Assembly: GCA_963734955.1 (NCBI GenBank)
Contig: CAVTJO010000008.1
Span: 62,001-126,000, forward strand
Reading direction: 5' to 3'
From: UBA11986 sp963734955
GTDB lineage: Bacteria > Bacteroidota > Ignavibacteria > UBA10030 > UBA6906
Length of the DNA: 64,000 bases
Position numbers and translations under genes: made by a program. A model generated the notes under the pieces. It worked only from the letters and a program-made list of their open reading frames with translations, did no database searches and had not been told where the DNA came from. Of the stretch, positions 26,601 through 35,528 are shown in pieces. The first letter of the stretch is position 1, and each line of letters opens with the position of its first letter.

Positions 26601-28021
26601 TGCGGTTGACGATGCAACACATTGCTCTTTCACATCCCTTGCTCCATATCATTGGAGGCATTGCAGATCAGGAGTCGGTGGAGGCCTACGTTGTTGGGGG
26701 ATACGTACGTGACTTCCTGCTGGGGCGGGGCGACAAAGATATTGATATTCTCGTGATTGGAGAGGGAGTGCGTTTTGCGAGAAAGGTTGCCCGCGATCTG
26801 GGGGTGAACTCGGTGGTGACGTTCGAGCGTTTCGGCACCGCAATGGTTCCATTGCCCGACGGGAAGATCGAATTCGTGACTGCGCGGTCTGAGAGCTATA
26901 CAACCGACTCGCGCAAGCCTGCAGTAAGAATGGGGACTCTCAAGGACGACCTGGTGCGTCGTGACTTCACCGTAAACGCACTTGCGGTCAGCCTGAACAA
27001 GGACAGCTTCGGTACCTTGCACGACCTCTTCAACGGGCAGGAAGACCTTGAGAAAAAGGTCCTCCGAACACCACTGGATCCCGCCAAGACTTTTGACGAT
27101 GATCCGTTGCGTATCATGCGTGCAATCCGGTTTGCAGCTCAACTGAATTTCTCGATCGACGAGCAGGCATTGGTCGCGATCGGAGAAATGAAGGAGAGGC
27201 TATCGATTGTCTCACAAGAGCGCATCACGGACGAGTTCTTCAAGATCCTCAAAACCGAAATCCCGTCGGTGGGGCTGCGACTGATGTATGACACCGGCGT
27301 GATGGAGCTTGTGTTTCCCGAAATTGCCCAGATGGCCGGCGTCGACCAGCGAAGGGACCACCACCATAAGGATGTTTTTCTTCACACCTGCATCGTCGTC
27401 GATAACATTTCCAGGACAACAGAGAATGTCTGGCTCCGGTTTGTCGCTCTGGTGCATGATATCGCGAAACCGAGAACCAAGGCTTTCAAGGAAGGGATTG
27501 GATGGACATTTCACGGACATGAGGAAATCGGTGCGCGGATGATGAAGGGGATCTTCAAGAGGCTCAAGCTTCCGATGGAGCACCTGCCGTACGTGGAGAA
27601 ACTTGTGAGGCTTCATCTGAGGCCCATGGTGCTTGTGGATGACATCGTCACCGATTCGGCAGTCAGGCGGCTCGTATTCGAGACGGGAGATGATATCGAT
27701 GACCTGATGAAGCTCTGCCGTGCTGACATTACTTCAAAGAATCCAAAACTGGTTGATCGGTATCTCCGGAATTACGATGTTGTGATGAAGAAGATTGTGG
27801 AAGTGGAGGAGAAGGATCGCTTGCGTAACTGGCAGCCACCGGTGAAAGGAGACGAGATCATGGCAGTGTGCGGTCTCGGACCGGGAAGGAAAGTGGGAGA
27901 ATTGAAGCATGCGATCGAGGAAGCTGTGCTGGAGGGGAGAATATCAAACGACCATGATGCCGCCCTCGAATACTTGCTGCAGATAAAGAGCAGTATTATC
28001 GGTCAGGAGTCTGCGAAATAG
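26600..28021 (+). CDS. cca: CCA-adding tRNA nucleotidyltransferase (class II, with HD domain)
   Basis: This 473-residue protein starts ATG at 26600 (a second ATG lies at 26612). The nucleotidyltransferase head has YVVGGYVRDFLLGRG and DKDIDILVIG (catalytic Asp pair), then RRDFTVNALA and the basic RIMRAIRFAAQ segment. These are the class II poly(A)/CCA motifs. A C-terminal HD-type region contains HHKDVFLHTCIVV, LVHDIAKPRTK and FHGHEEIGARM. Enzymes with this HD extension often add phosphatase or phosphodiesterase activity. It completes the 3' ends of tRNAs; the tRNA at 643-716 lacks encoded CCA and needs this activity. It overlaps the preceding gene by one base. Confidence 0.93.
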   Translation: MRLTMQHIALSHPLLHIIGGIADQESVEAYVVGGYVRDFLLGRGDKDIDILVIGEGVRFARKVARDLGVNSVVTFERFGTAMVPLPDGKIEFVTARSESYTTDSRKPAVRMGTLKDDLVRRDFTVNALAVSLNKDSFGTLHDLFNGQEDLEKKVLRTPLDPAKTFDDDPLRIMRAIRFAAQLNFSIDEQALVAIGEMKERLSIVSQERITDEFFKILKTEIPSVGLRLMYDTGVMELVFPEIAQMAGVDQRRDHHHKDVFLHTCIVVDNISRTTENVWLRFVALVHDIAKPRTKAFKEGIGWTFHGHEEIGARMMKGIFKRLKLPMEHLPYVEKLVRLHLRPMVLVDDIVTDSAVRRLVFETGDDIDDLMKLCRADITSKNPKLVDRYLRNYDVVMKKIVEVEEKDRLRNWQPPVKGDEIMAVCGLGPGRKVGELKHAIEEAVLEGRISNDHDAALEYLLQIKSSIIGQESAK

Positions 28022-28211
28022 CCCGCAGATTCCTGCAATTGCAGCAATTTTCCCTCCATCGGTTTGAAACTTTTTCTCCGTAAAGAACGTCTATGTAGTT
28101 GATTATCGCAGCACATTCCCTGTCGGGCGATTTCATGGTCAGTAGCCCCAAGGGAGCCTTGTACGAATATTGTTGTTGACGCGGATTGATCATACACATT
28201 GGAGTACACTC

Positions 28212-29555
28212 ATGCGGTTCAAGAAACACACCATCCTCACAATCGCAATCTTGCAGGCGGCACTGGCATTTGGCCAGGTGAAAACCATTACTCTTGAGCA
28301 GGCAAGACAGATTGCTCTGGAGCGGAACATTGACGTGGCACAATCACAGAACAATGTTGAGTCAGCTCAAGCCACCGCTCTTGCCGCAAGCGGAAACTAC
28401 CTGCCAACCCTCTCTGCCTCTGCCTCATGGAACAGATCACAAACGGACTCCAAGGATCTCTATTTTGACCAGACCACGCAGTCCATAAGGCAAGTTGGCT
28501 TGACCACTGGCAGCCAGATAAGGACCGGTGTTGATATTGGATATACCGTCTTCGATGGATTTGCGCGTGAGGGAACAATGAAGAGGGCGTCCTCAAATGC
28601 CGTGGCTTCAGAACAAACGGCTGCTCGAACCCGACAGTCAATTGTCTTTAACGTTGAAAGCGCGTACTTGAATGTTCTTCGGAACGAACAGTTGGTGAAG
28701 GTAAGCGAAGAGAACCTCAAGCGCGATAACAGGCAACTCGAACGCATTACGGAATCGAGCCGGGTCGGGGCTCTGTCGCAAGCGGACGTCTACAGGCAAC
28801 AGTCCCAGGTTGCGACTGATGAATACAACCTGATTACCGCGCAAAACAATTTTGACAAATCCAAAGCTGACTTGATCGCACTCATTGGCCTTGATGTTTC
28901 GGAGGAGTACTCTGTTTCTGATTCCTCGGTTTCGACCGAGATATCGCAAGCGGATCTTGAATCAACCATGGAACAGTACAAGAATTTTCAGCAACTGTCT
29001 GAGCGAGCACTTGCCAAACGTCCTGATTATCAGGCGGCAACGGAGTCGTTCAATGCTGCGGAGGGTGGTGTGACAGCGGCGCGCAGCGGATACCTGCCTT
29101 CGATCAATGCAAGTGCAGGCTATGGGTTGAACGGCGATCAATTTTCTACACTTTCAAACACGAAAGCATTGAATTGGGGACTTTCTCTCCGCTGGAATAT
29201 CTTCGATGGTTTCAGCACCAACCAGGCTCTACAGGCGGCACAGGTTCAGCAAATGAACGCTGAGCTTTCGCGTCAACAAGCCGAACGCAACATCAATGTT
29301 GAGATCAAGAAGGCCCTGCTCGATCTCGACGCTGCGCGCAAACAGTACGACGTGAGCCAAAAAGGATTGATCTCCGCAGAGCAAGACTACAAGATTGCCG
29401 AGGAGCGCTACAACCTCGGCGCCGGGACGTTGCTTGATCTCCTCACGGCGAATGCGAACCTCGTGAACGCCCAGGCAAACAAAGTCAACGCCTCCTACGG
29501 ATACGTCACGCAAAAGAGAAACGTCGAGTACGCCCTCGGCGAGCGTACATATTAA
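28212..29555 (+). CDS. TolC-family outer-membrane efflux protein
   Basis: This 447-residue protein starts at the ATG at 28212 (SD GGAG). The signal peptide ends AALAFGQ. Two repeated OEP domains follow, each with an alpha-helical hairpin and beta strands. ITLEQARQIALERNIDV and ALKKALLDLDAARKQYDVS type segments are typical, with LLDLLTANANLVNAQAN near the end. TolC trimers form the outer-membrane channel of tripartite efflux pumps. The gene heads the operon with HlyD/MacA-type, MacB-type ATPase and permease genes, which defines a MacAB-TolC-like exporter. Confidence 0.93.
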   Translation: MRFKKHTILTIAILQAALAFGQVKTITLEQARQIALERNIDVAQSQNNVESAQATALAASGNYLPTLSASASWNRSQTDSKDLYFDQTTQSIRQVGLTTGSQIRTGVDIGYTVFDGFAREGTMKRASSNAVASEQTAARTRQSIVFNVESAYLNVLRNEQLVKVSEENLKRDNRQLERITESSRVGALSQADVYRQQSQVATDEYNLITAQNNFDKSKADLIALIGLDVSEEYSVSDSSVSTEISQADLESTMEQYKNFQQLSERALAKRPDYQAATESFNAAEGGVTAARSGYLPSINASAGYGLNGDQFSTLSNTKALNWGLSLRWNIFDGFSTNQALQAAQVQQMNAELSRQQAERNINVEIKKALLDLDAARKQYDVSQKGLISAEQDYKIAEERYNLGAGTLLDLLTANANLVNAQANKVNASYGYVTQKRNVEYALGERTY

Positions 29556-29610
29556 GAGATTCCAACCACCAACTGCGGCTGTGCCGCACACATCATAAGG
29601 AGTATAAGGA

Positions 29611-30886
29611 ATGGCAACCAACGGAAAGAAGTCGAAGAAGAAGAAAGTCATCATCTTCTCTGTGATCGGCTTTGTGGCAGTAGCACTCCTGTTAGTCCTC
29701 TTCCTGGGCAGCAAGAAGGAACCGATTCTGCCCGTGCAGGTCGAGAAGGTTTCCCGCCACACGATAACACAGGTCGTAACTGCAACGGGGAAGATCCAGC
29801 CCGAAGTGCAGGTCAAGATTTCGCCCGAGGTGAGTGGAGAGATCGTTGCCCTGCCCGTGAAGGAAGGCCAGCGGGTCAAGAGGGGTGACCTCCTTATGAA
29901 GATCAAGCCGGACGTGTACATTGCCCAGCGCGATCAGTACTCGGCGTTGCTGCTGCAAAGCAAGGCAGCCCTTACCAAGAACGAGCAGGACTTCCATCGC
30001 ATAGAGAATCTCTACAAGAAGGCAATGGTCTCGGATGCCGAGTATCAGCAATCCCAGTCGCTCTATGAAAGCAGCAAGGCCGACTATCGCGCGGTCAAAG
30101 GCATCGCTTGATCAGGCTGAGGAATCATTGAGGAAGACGACCATACTTTCTCCGATGGATGGCACAGTGAGCCAGTTGAATTCGGAGCTTGGTGAGCGTG
30201 TGCTTGGCACGAACCAGTTCCAGGGTACCGACGTGATGACCATTGCCGATCTCTCGCGGATGGAGGCACGCGTTGATGTGAGCGAGAACGACGTCATCCT
30301 GGTTGCCATCGGCGATACGGCCCGAGTTTCCGTCGATGCGTTTCCGAATCAGAAGATCGCGGCGTTGGTTTACGAAATTGCCAATACTGCCACATCAAAA
30401 GGTCTCGGAACACAAGAAGAGGTGACGAACTTCCAGGTGAAGATGAGAATCGTGGACAAAAGTGTGCAGCTGAGGCCGGGGATGTCGATGACGGGTGATA
30501 TTGAAACAGAAACGCGACAAAATGTTCTTGCAGTCCCCATTCAGAGCGTGACTGCTCGCGCGCCCAAGGTGGAGATGAAGGAAGGCAGCGGCGATGGACA
30601 ATCGGGAACGTTCGTCACTGCCAACGCCAGCGCCAAGAGCCGCGCCGACAACAAGCCGAAGGAAATCGTATTCCTCGTGGATAACGGACAGGCGAAAGCA
30701 ATGCCGGTGAAACGGGGAATCAGCGACGGATCGTTTATTGAAATCATCGACGGCGTCACCGAGGGCCAGGAAGTTGTCTCGGGAAGCTACAAAGCAATCA
30801 ACCGCGAGCTCGAGGATGGGGCGAAGGTCCGGATTGAAGAGCAGAAGAAGATGGCCAACAAACCCGGGGGCTCGAGTAACGGATAA
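29611..30886 (+). CDS. MacA/HlyD-type periplasmic adaptor (interrupted by a frameshift)
   Basis: The ATG at 29611 has SD AAGGAG. The signal anchor is KKVIIFSVIGFVAVALLLVL. The biotinyl-lipoyl-like part (VVTATGKIQPEVQVKISPEV) and coiled-coil arm (YSALLLQSKAALTKNEQDFH) follow. The frame breaks near 30091-30094: deleting one G from the GCGG there reads YRASKASLDQAEESLRK and continues through ILSPMDGTVSQLNSELGERV, the second lipoyl half, to the stop at 30886. The repaired product has 424 residues and is a normal MacA/HlyD adaptor. It would link the permeases to TolC. The interruption looks like a one-base insertion and is probably a sequencing error. Confidence 0.85.
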
Positions 30887-30923
30887 TGGACCTTCACAAT
30901 TACACCATCAGAAAAAGGCGAAC

Positions 30924-31646
30924 ATGGCTAAGATTATTGAACTGAACAACATCACCAAATCCTATGATATGGGTGGGGCGGAAGAGGTACATGCGCTGCA
31001 AGGTGTGTCAGTCACCATCCAGAAGAATGAGTATGTGGCGATCATGGGGCCATCAGGCTCCGGCAAATCCACGCTTATGAACATCATCGGGTGCCTTGAT
31101 ACGCCCACCTCCGGTCAATACGTCTTCAACGGAGTGAATGTCAGCGAAATGAGTGACAACGAGCTCGCGCGCGTGAGGAACAAGGAAATCGGTTTCGTCT
31201 TCCAGACGTTTAACTTGTTGCCGCGCTCTGATGCGCTGCACAATGTGGAACTTCCGCTGATCTACGCCGGCCAACCCGCAGCGGAGCGGCGAAAGAGAGC
31301 AGTGCAGACGCTTGAGCATGTGCAGCTTGGTGACCGTGCACACCATAAGCCAAACGAACTCTCTGGTGGTCAGCGCCAGCGGGTTGCGATTGCGCGTGCA
31401 CTCGTGACGAATCCCTCCATTATTCTCGCCGACGAACCGACCGGGAACCTCGATTCCAAAACCGGCGAGGAGATCATGATATTGTTTGAAGAACTTCACC
31501 GGCAGGGGAACACACTCATCCTGGTCACGCATGAACCGGACATTGCAGAGCATGCCCACCGCATCATCCGGATCCGCGATGGAAAGGTGGCAAGTGATGA
31601 GAACAATGGGAACAGGCGCACCTATAATGTCGCAAAGGCATCCTAA
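30924..31646 (+). CDS. MacB/LolD-type ABC transporter ATPase
   Basis: This 240-residue protein runs from the ATG at 30924; upstream starts overlap the adaptor gene. The Walker A is GPSGSGKST at 42-50, the Q-loop is in GFVFQTFNLLPRSD, the signature is NELSGGQRQRVAIA, the Walker B is IILADEPTGNLDS and the H-switch is LILVTHEP. This is the MacB/LolD/FtsE subgroup that pairs with FtsX-type permeases, which use mechanotransmission rather than alternating access. It is the only ATPase in an operon with four permeases, so it must serve all of them. Confidence 0.95.
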   Translation: MAKIIELNNITKSYDMGGAEEVHALQGVSVTIQKNEYVAIMGPSGSGKSTLMNIIGCLDTPTSGQYVFNGVNVSEMSDNELARVRNKEIGFVFQTFNLLPRSDALHNVELPLIYAGQPAAERRKRAVQTLEHVQLGDRAHHKPNELSGGQRQRVAIARALVTNPSIILADEPTGNLDSKTGEEIMILFEELHRQGNTLILVTHEPDIAEHAHRIIRIRDGKVASDENNGNRRTYNVAKAS

Positions 31647-31660
31647 CTGAGGAGCGTTGC

Positions 31661-32884
31661 ATGTACTTCCTGACGGAATTAAAAGAAGGGCTGATCATCT
31701 CATTCCGGGCAATCCGCGCCAACAAGATGCGGTCGGTGTTAACGACGCTCGGGATTGTGATCGGGATTGTCTCGGTGACACTGATGGCCACCGCGATCGA
31801 GGGGGTGAACCGGGCGTTCGACAAGAGCGCGAAAGCGTTCGGCACGGACGTGCTGTATATCGAGAAATTCCCCTGGGTCAGCAATGACGATTGGGCGACG
31901 GTCAGGAACAGGCCTGATCTCAAGGTAGCCTATGCGAGTCAGATCGAGCGGAAGTCCGCCTTTGCGGAGGCAGTTGCGCCGGTGATGGCGACACGGCGTC
32001 CGGTTACCTATCTCTCAAATCAGATTGACGATGGATTCATTACCGGAACGACCAGCGACTATCTCTCCGCCGCAGGAGTGGCGATCGGGGATGGAAGGTT
32101 CTTCAACGCCGAGGAATCAAGTGGCGGGAGACCGGTCTGTGCGATCGGGGCGACTGTTGCGGAGAACCTGTTTCCCAAGGAAGACCCTATCGGCAAAACC
32201 ATCCGGGTAGCGGGCCACCCGTTCACTGTACTCGGTGTGTTTGAAAAACAGGGTGGACTCTTTGGTGAGTTTACGTCGGACACGCGCATCTATATTCCCA
32301 TGATTTCGTTCCAAACTTATTTTGGGGGCCGAAGGTATGTGACAATTCAGGTCAAAGTACGCGACGTCAACGGGATGGAAGATGCAAAGATAGAGCTTGA
32401 AGGGGTCATGCGTACGATCCGGAATCTCACTCCGGGAAAAGCAAACAACTTCAGCATCAATCAACAGGAGATACTCACGCAGACGTTTGCCCCCATCAGT
32501 CTCGTGATTGCTTCCATCGGCTTGTTTATCACGGGCCTTTCTCTTTTCGTCGGCGGCATCGGCATCATGAATATCATGTTTGTGTCCGTCACCGAGCGGA
32601 CCAGGGAGATCGGGATCCGCAAGGCTATCGGGGCGCCCCGAAGGACGATTCTGTTGCAGTTCCTTGTCGAGTCTGCCGCGCTCTGCCTCATTGGAGGTCT
32701 GATCGGGTTGATCTTCTCGTACCCGTTGAGCCTGATTGTCGACCAATTCCTTCCGACGTCAATGCCTCTTTCAATAGTCTTTGTGTCAATCCTCATATCT
32801 CTGACGGTGGGTGTCGTTTCAGGATTCCTGCCTGCCTACCGGGCGGCGCGCATGGATCCTGTCGAGGCATTGCGCTATGAGTAA
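31661..32884 (+). CDS. FtsX/MacB-type permease 1
   Basis: This 407-residue protein has a first membrane helix near residues 20-50 (RANKMRSVLTTLGIVIGIV), a large periplasmic domain, and three C-terminal helices. The typical family segment is GGIGIMNIMFVSVTERTREIGIRKAIGA, and the chain ends LRYE. This is the MacB/LolCE layout. It is the most diverged of the four permeases in this operon: its periplasmic domain lacks the RRRFRNRK-type stretch seen in the other three. It may be the constant partner and the others variants. The stop overlaps the next start (ATGAGTAA, 32877-32884). Confidence 0.93.
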   Translation: MYFLTELKEGLIISFRAIRANKMRSVLTTLGIVIGIVSVTLMATAIEGVNRAFDKSAKAFGTDVLYIEKFPWVSNDDWATVRNRPDLKVAYASQIERKSAFAEAVAPVMATRRPVTYLSNQIDDGFITGTTSDYLSAAGVAIGDGRFFNAEESSGGRPVCAIGATVAENLFPKEDPIGKTIRVAGHPFTVLGVFEKQGGLFGEFTSDTRIYIPMISFQTYFGGRRYVTIQVKVRDVNGMEDAKIELEGVMRTIRNLTPGKANNFSINQQEILTQTFAPISLVIASIGLFITGLSLFVGGIGIMNIMFVSVTERTREIGIRKAIGAPRRTILLQFLVESAALCLIGGLIGLIFSYPLSLIVDQFLPTSMPLSIVFVSILISLTVGVVSGFLPAYRAARMDPVEALRYE

Positions 32885-34136
32885 GGCGCTGCTCGATCTG
32901 GCAGGATTGCGCGAGAGCCTCGCCATGGCCTTGAATGCAGTGCGCTCAAACAAGTTGCGCTCCATTCTCACGCTGTTGGGGATTGTCGTTGGCATCTTCT
33001 CGATCATTTCGGTCATGACCGCGATGGGGGTGATGCGCAACAGCATTGAAATCGGGATGAACCAACTTGGTGCAAACACGTTTCAGATTCAAAAATACCC
33101 GATCGTGATGGGCAACGGGGACGGTGCGCGGCGAAGATTCAGGAACAGGAAGGATATCACGTATGAGCAGGCACTCGCTGTGCGCGAGAAGGCAACGCTT
33201 GCCGCAGCCGTAGGAATCGAAGTGTGGGAACCTGGCAAGATAGTATGGTGGAATGGAGAACGCACCAATCCCAACATCATTGTGTTCGGGGAAAACGTCG
33301 ACGGCATTACCACCAACAACTGGGTTGTTGAAAACGGAAGGGGATTTACGGCCCGGGATGTTGATCTCTCAACACCTGTCGTTGTGATTGGGAAAGTCGT
33401 GGCAGACAAGCTCTTTCCTCCGAGTGTCAACCCGGTGGGCGAGACGATCCGCCTCGATGGTTACTCCTATGAGGTCATTGGCGTCTATGCGTCGAAAGGT
33501 GATGCACTTGGCGGGAACAACGATAACTTTGTCACGCTACCGGTTCAGAAGTTCTTTGAGAAATACGGGAAGACAGGCCGTAGCGTCAACATCATGGTGC
33601 AGGCACAGAGCCAGGACGTTGTGGATGACGCGATCGAGCAGGCACGAGGAATTCTCCGGATTGCACGAGGCGTTCCGCCCGGCGTTGATGATGACTTCGC
33701 CTGGTTTTCCAATGATTCGGTTGTGAAGCAGTTCAATGACTTCACGAAATATCTCCGGCTTGGCGTTTTACTTGTCAGCTCCATCGCTTTGCTTGCCGCC
33801 GGTGTCGGGATTATGAACATCATGTTGGTGTCGGTCACGGAGCGGACGCGGGAGATTGGCATCCGGAAGGCCATCGGCGCCCAGCAACAGGATGTCCTCT
33901 CGCAGTTCATCATTGAAGCGGTTATCCTCTGTGAGATCGGAGGAATCATCGGCATCGCTCTTGGAATCATAGGAGGCAACGTTGTCGGTATTCTTCTGAG
34001 TGTTCCCGCGGTAATCCCATGGGAATGGGTGGGGATTGGCTTGTTGGTTTGCACGGTGGTGGGCCTCGTGTTTGGTGTATACCCTGCATGGAAGGCGTCG
34101 GCGTTGGATCCCATTGAAGCACTTCGGTATGAGTAG
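32877..34136 (+). CDS. FtsX/MacB-type permease 2
   Basis: This 419-residue protein starts at the ATG at 32877, overlapping the stop of permease 1 by eight bases (ATGAGTAA), so translation is coupled. It has the N-terminal helix LRSILTLLGIVVGIFSIISV, a periplasmic domain beginning GANTFQIQKYP and containing RRRFRNRKDITYEQAL, and the C-terminal helices with GVGIMNIMLVSVTERTREI. It ends LDPIEALRYE. It is clearly paralogous to permeases 3 and 4, sharing the RFRNRK-type motif, KIVWW-type motif and KLFPPS motif. Confidence 0.93.
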   Translation: MSKALLDLAGLRESLAMALNAVRSNKLRSILTLLGIVVGIFSIISVMTAMGVMRNSIEIGMNQLGANTFQIQKYPIVMGNGDGARRRFRNRKDITYEQALAVREKATLAAAVGIEVWEPGKIVWWNGERTNPNIIVFGENVDGITTNNWVVENGRGFTARDVDLSTPVVVIGKVVADKLFPPSVNPVGETIRLDGYSYEVIGVYASKGDALGGNNDNFVTLPVQKFFEKYGKTGRSVNIMVQAQSQDVVDDAIEQARGILRIARGVPPGVDDDFAWFSNDSVVKQFNDFTKYLRLGVLLVSSIALLAAGVGIMNIMLVSVTERTREIGIRKAIGAQQQDVLSQFIIEAVILCEIGGIIGIALGIIGGNVVGILLSVPAVIPWEWVGIGLLVCTVVGLVFGVYPAWKASALDPIEALRYE

Positions 34137-35382
34137 CCGGTTCTTTGATCCTTCAAGTCACAAGGAAAGCCTCACGATGGCGCTCCACGCCATCCGCGCC
34201 AACAAGCTGCGTTCCGTCCTGACCCTCGTGGGAATTGTCGTCGGCATCTTCTCCATCATCTCCGTCATGACAGCGATGGGTGTTCTTCGGAACAGCATTG
34301 AGACTGGTATTACCCAGCTGGGAGCGAATACATTTCAGATCGATAATCACGACCACGACGGGTTCACCGGCAACAGACGGAGGTTCAGGAATAGAAAACC
34401 TATTACCTACGAGCAGGCGCTGCAGGTACGCGACAAAGCAACGCTGGCACTTGCGGTCGGCATTGAGAGCTGGGAGTTCGGCAAGATCATCTGGTGGGAG
34501 GGACAAAAGACCAATCCCAACGTTTCGCTTGCAGGTGAAAACCTGCAGGGAGTCGTCACGAACGATTGGAATGTCGAACACGGTCGCGGCATGAACCAGC
34601 AAGACATGGATCTTGCACGCAATGTGATTATTCTCGGGAAGCCGGTTGCAGACAAGCTCTTTCCGCCAAGCATCAGCCCCGTAGGGCAAACCGTCCGCGT
34701 TGATGGGACATGGTACGAAGTGATAGGCGTACTCCAGAGCAAGGGCGGCGCACTCGGAGGCAACCAGGATAACCTCGTGATCATCCCGCTCATGACCTAT
34801 TTTCAGAAGTATGGCAAATCGGAGAAGAGTTTTCACATCATGGTCAAGGCGTTAAACCGTGACGTGGTTGATGATGCGATTGAGGAATCGGTGAGCATCC
34901 TTCGGGCTGCACGCGGTCTGAGGCCGGGTGATGAGAATGATTTCGGGTACTTCTCCAATGATTCACTCGTCAAGCAATTCAATGATTTCACGCTGTACTT
35001 CAGGCTCGGTGTCCTGGTAATAAGCTCGATCGCGCTTCTCGCGGCCGGCGTTGGCATCATGAACATCATGCTCGTCTCTGTCACGGAGAGGACGAGGGAG
35101 ATCGGCATTCGCAAGGCCATCGGTGCACAGAAGAGTGACGTTCTGAAGCAATTCGTTATCGAGGCAGTGATCCTGTGTCAGCTCGGCGGAATCGTGGGGA
35201 TTGGTCTTGGCATCATTGGCGGCAATGTGGTCAGCATTTTGCTGAATGCCCCACCCGTGATCCCGTGGGACTGGGCTGCGATTGGGTTCGGTGTCTGTTC
35301 TCTGGTCGGCTTGATCTTCGGGGTTTACCCTGCGTGGAAGGCTGCCGCTCTCGATCCCATTGAGGCTCTTCGCTACGAATAG
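34129..35382 (+). CDS. FtsX/MacB-type permease 3
   Basis: This 417-residue protein starts at the ATG at 34129, again overlapping the previous stop by eight bases (ATGAGTAG). Its layout is identical to permease 2: helix LRSVLTLVGIVVGIFSIISV, GANTFQIDNHDHDGF, RRRFRNRKPITYEQAL, KIIWWEGQKTNPN, KLFPPSISPVGQ and GVGIMNIMLVSVTERTREI, ending LDPIEALRYE. The differences lie mainly in the short stretch after TFQI, which may be the variable part facing substrate or adaptor. Confidence 0.93.
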   Translation: MSSRFFDPSSHKESLTMALHAIRANKLRSVLTLVGIVVGIFSIISVMTAMGVLRNSIETGITQLGANTFQIDNHDHDGFTGNRRRFRNRKPITYEQALQVRDKATLALAVGIESWEFGKIIWWEGQKTNPNVSLAGENLQGVVTNDWNVEHGRGMNQQDMDLARNVIILGKPVADKLFPPSISPVGQTVRVDGTWYEVIGVLQSKGGALGGNQDNLVIIPLMTYFQKYGKSEKSFHIMVKALNRDVVDDAIEESVSILRAARGLRPGDENDFGYFSNDSLVKQFNDFTLYFRLGVLVISSIALLAAGVGIMNIMLVSVTERTREIGIRKAIGAQKSDVLKQFVIEAVILCQLGGIVGIGLGIIGGNVVSILLNAPPVIPWDWAAIGFGVCSLVGLIFGVYPAWKAAALDPIEALRYE

Positions 35383-35528
35383 TCCGGTCCGGACTTCGCT
35401 GTCTTTCCTACTTGCTTTTCCCTCGAAATCTCTGTTTTTTACTTTGTGGGGTCCCGCCGGTACTTCGCACCGTTCTTTCATCTCCAATCCATTTGTCATC
35501 ACTCAGTCGCGACAGCAACGATCATCTC

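Noticed and set aside
30035..30099. Programmed frameshifting in the efflux adaptor gene
   Set aside because: No slippery heptamer with a downstream structure was seen; a single extra G is simpler and matches the indel pattern elsewhere in the window.
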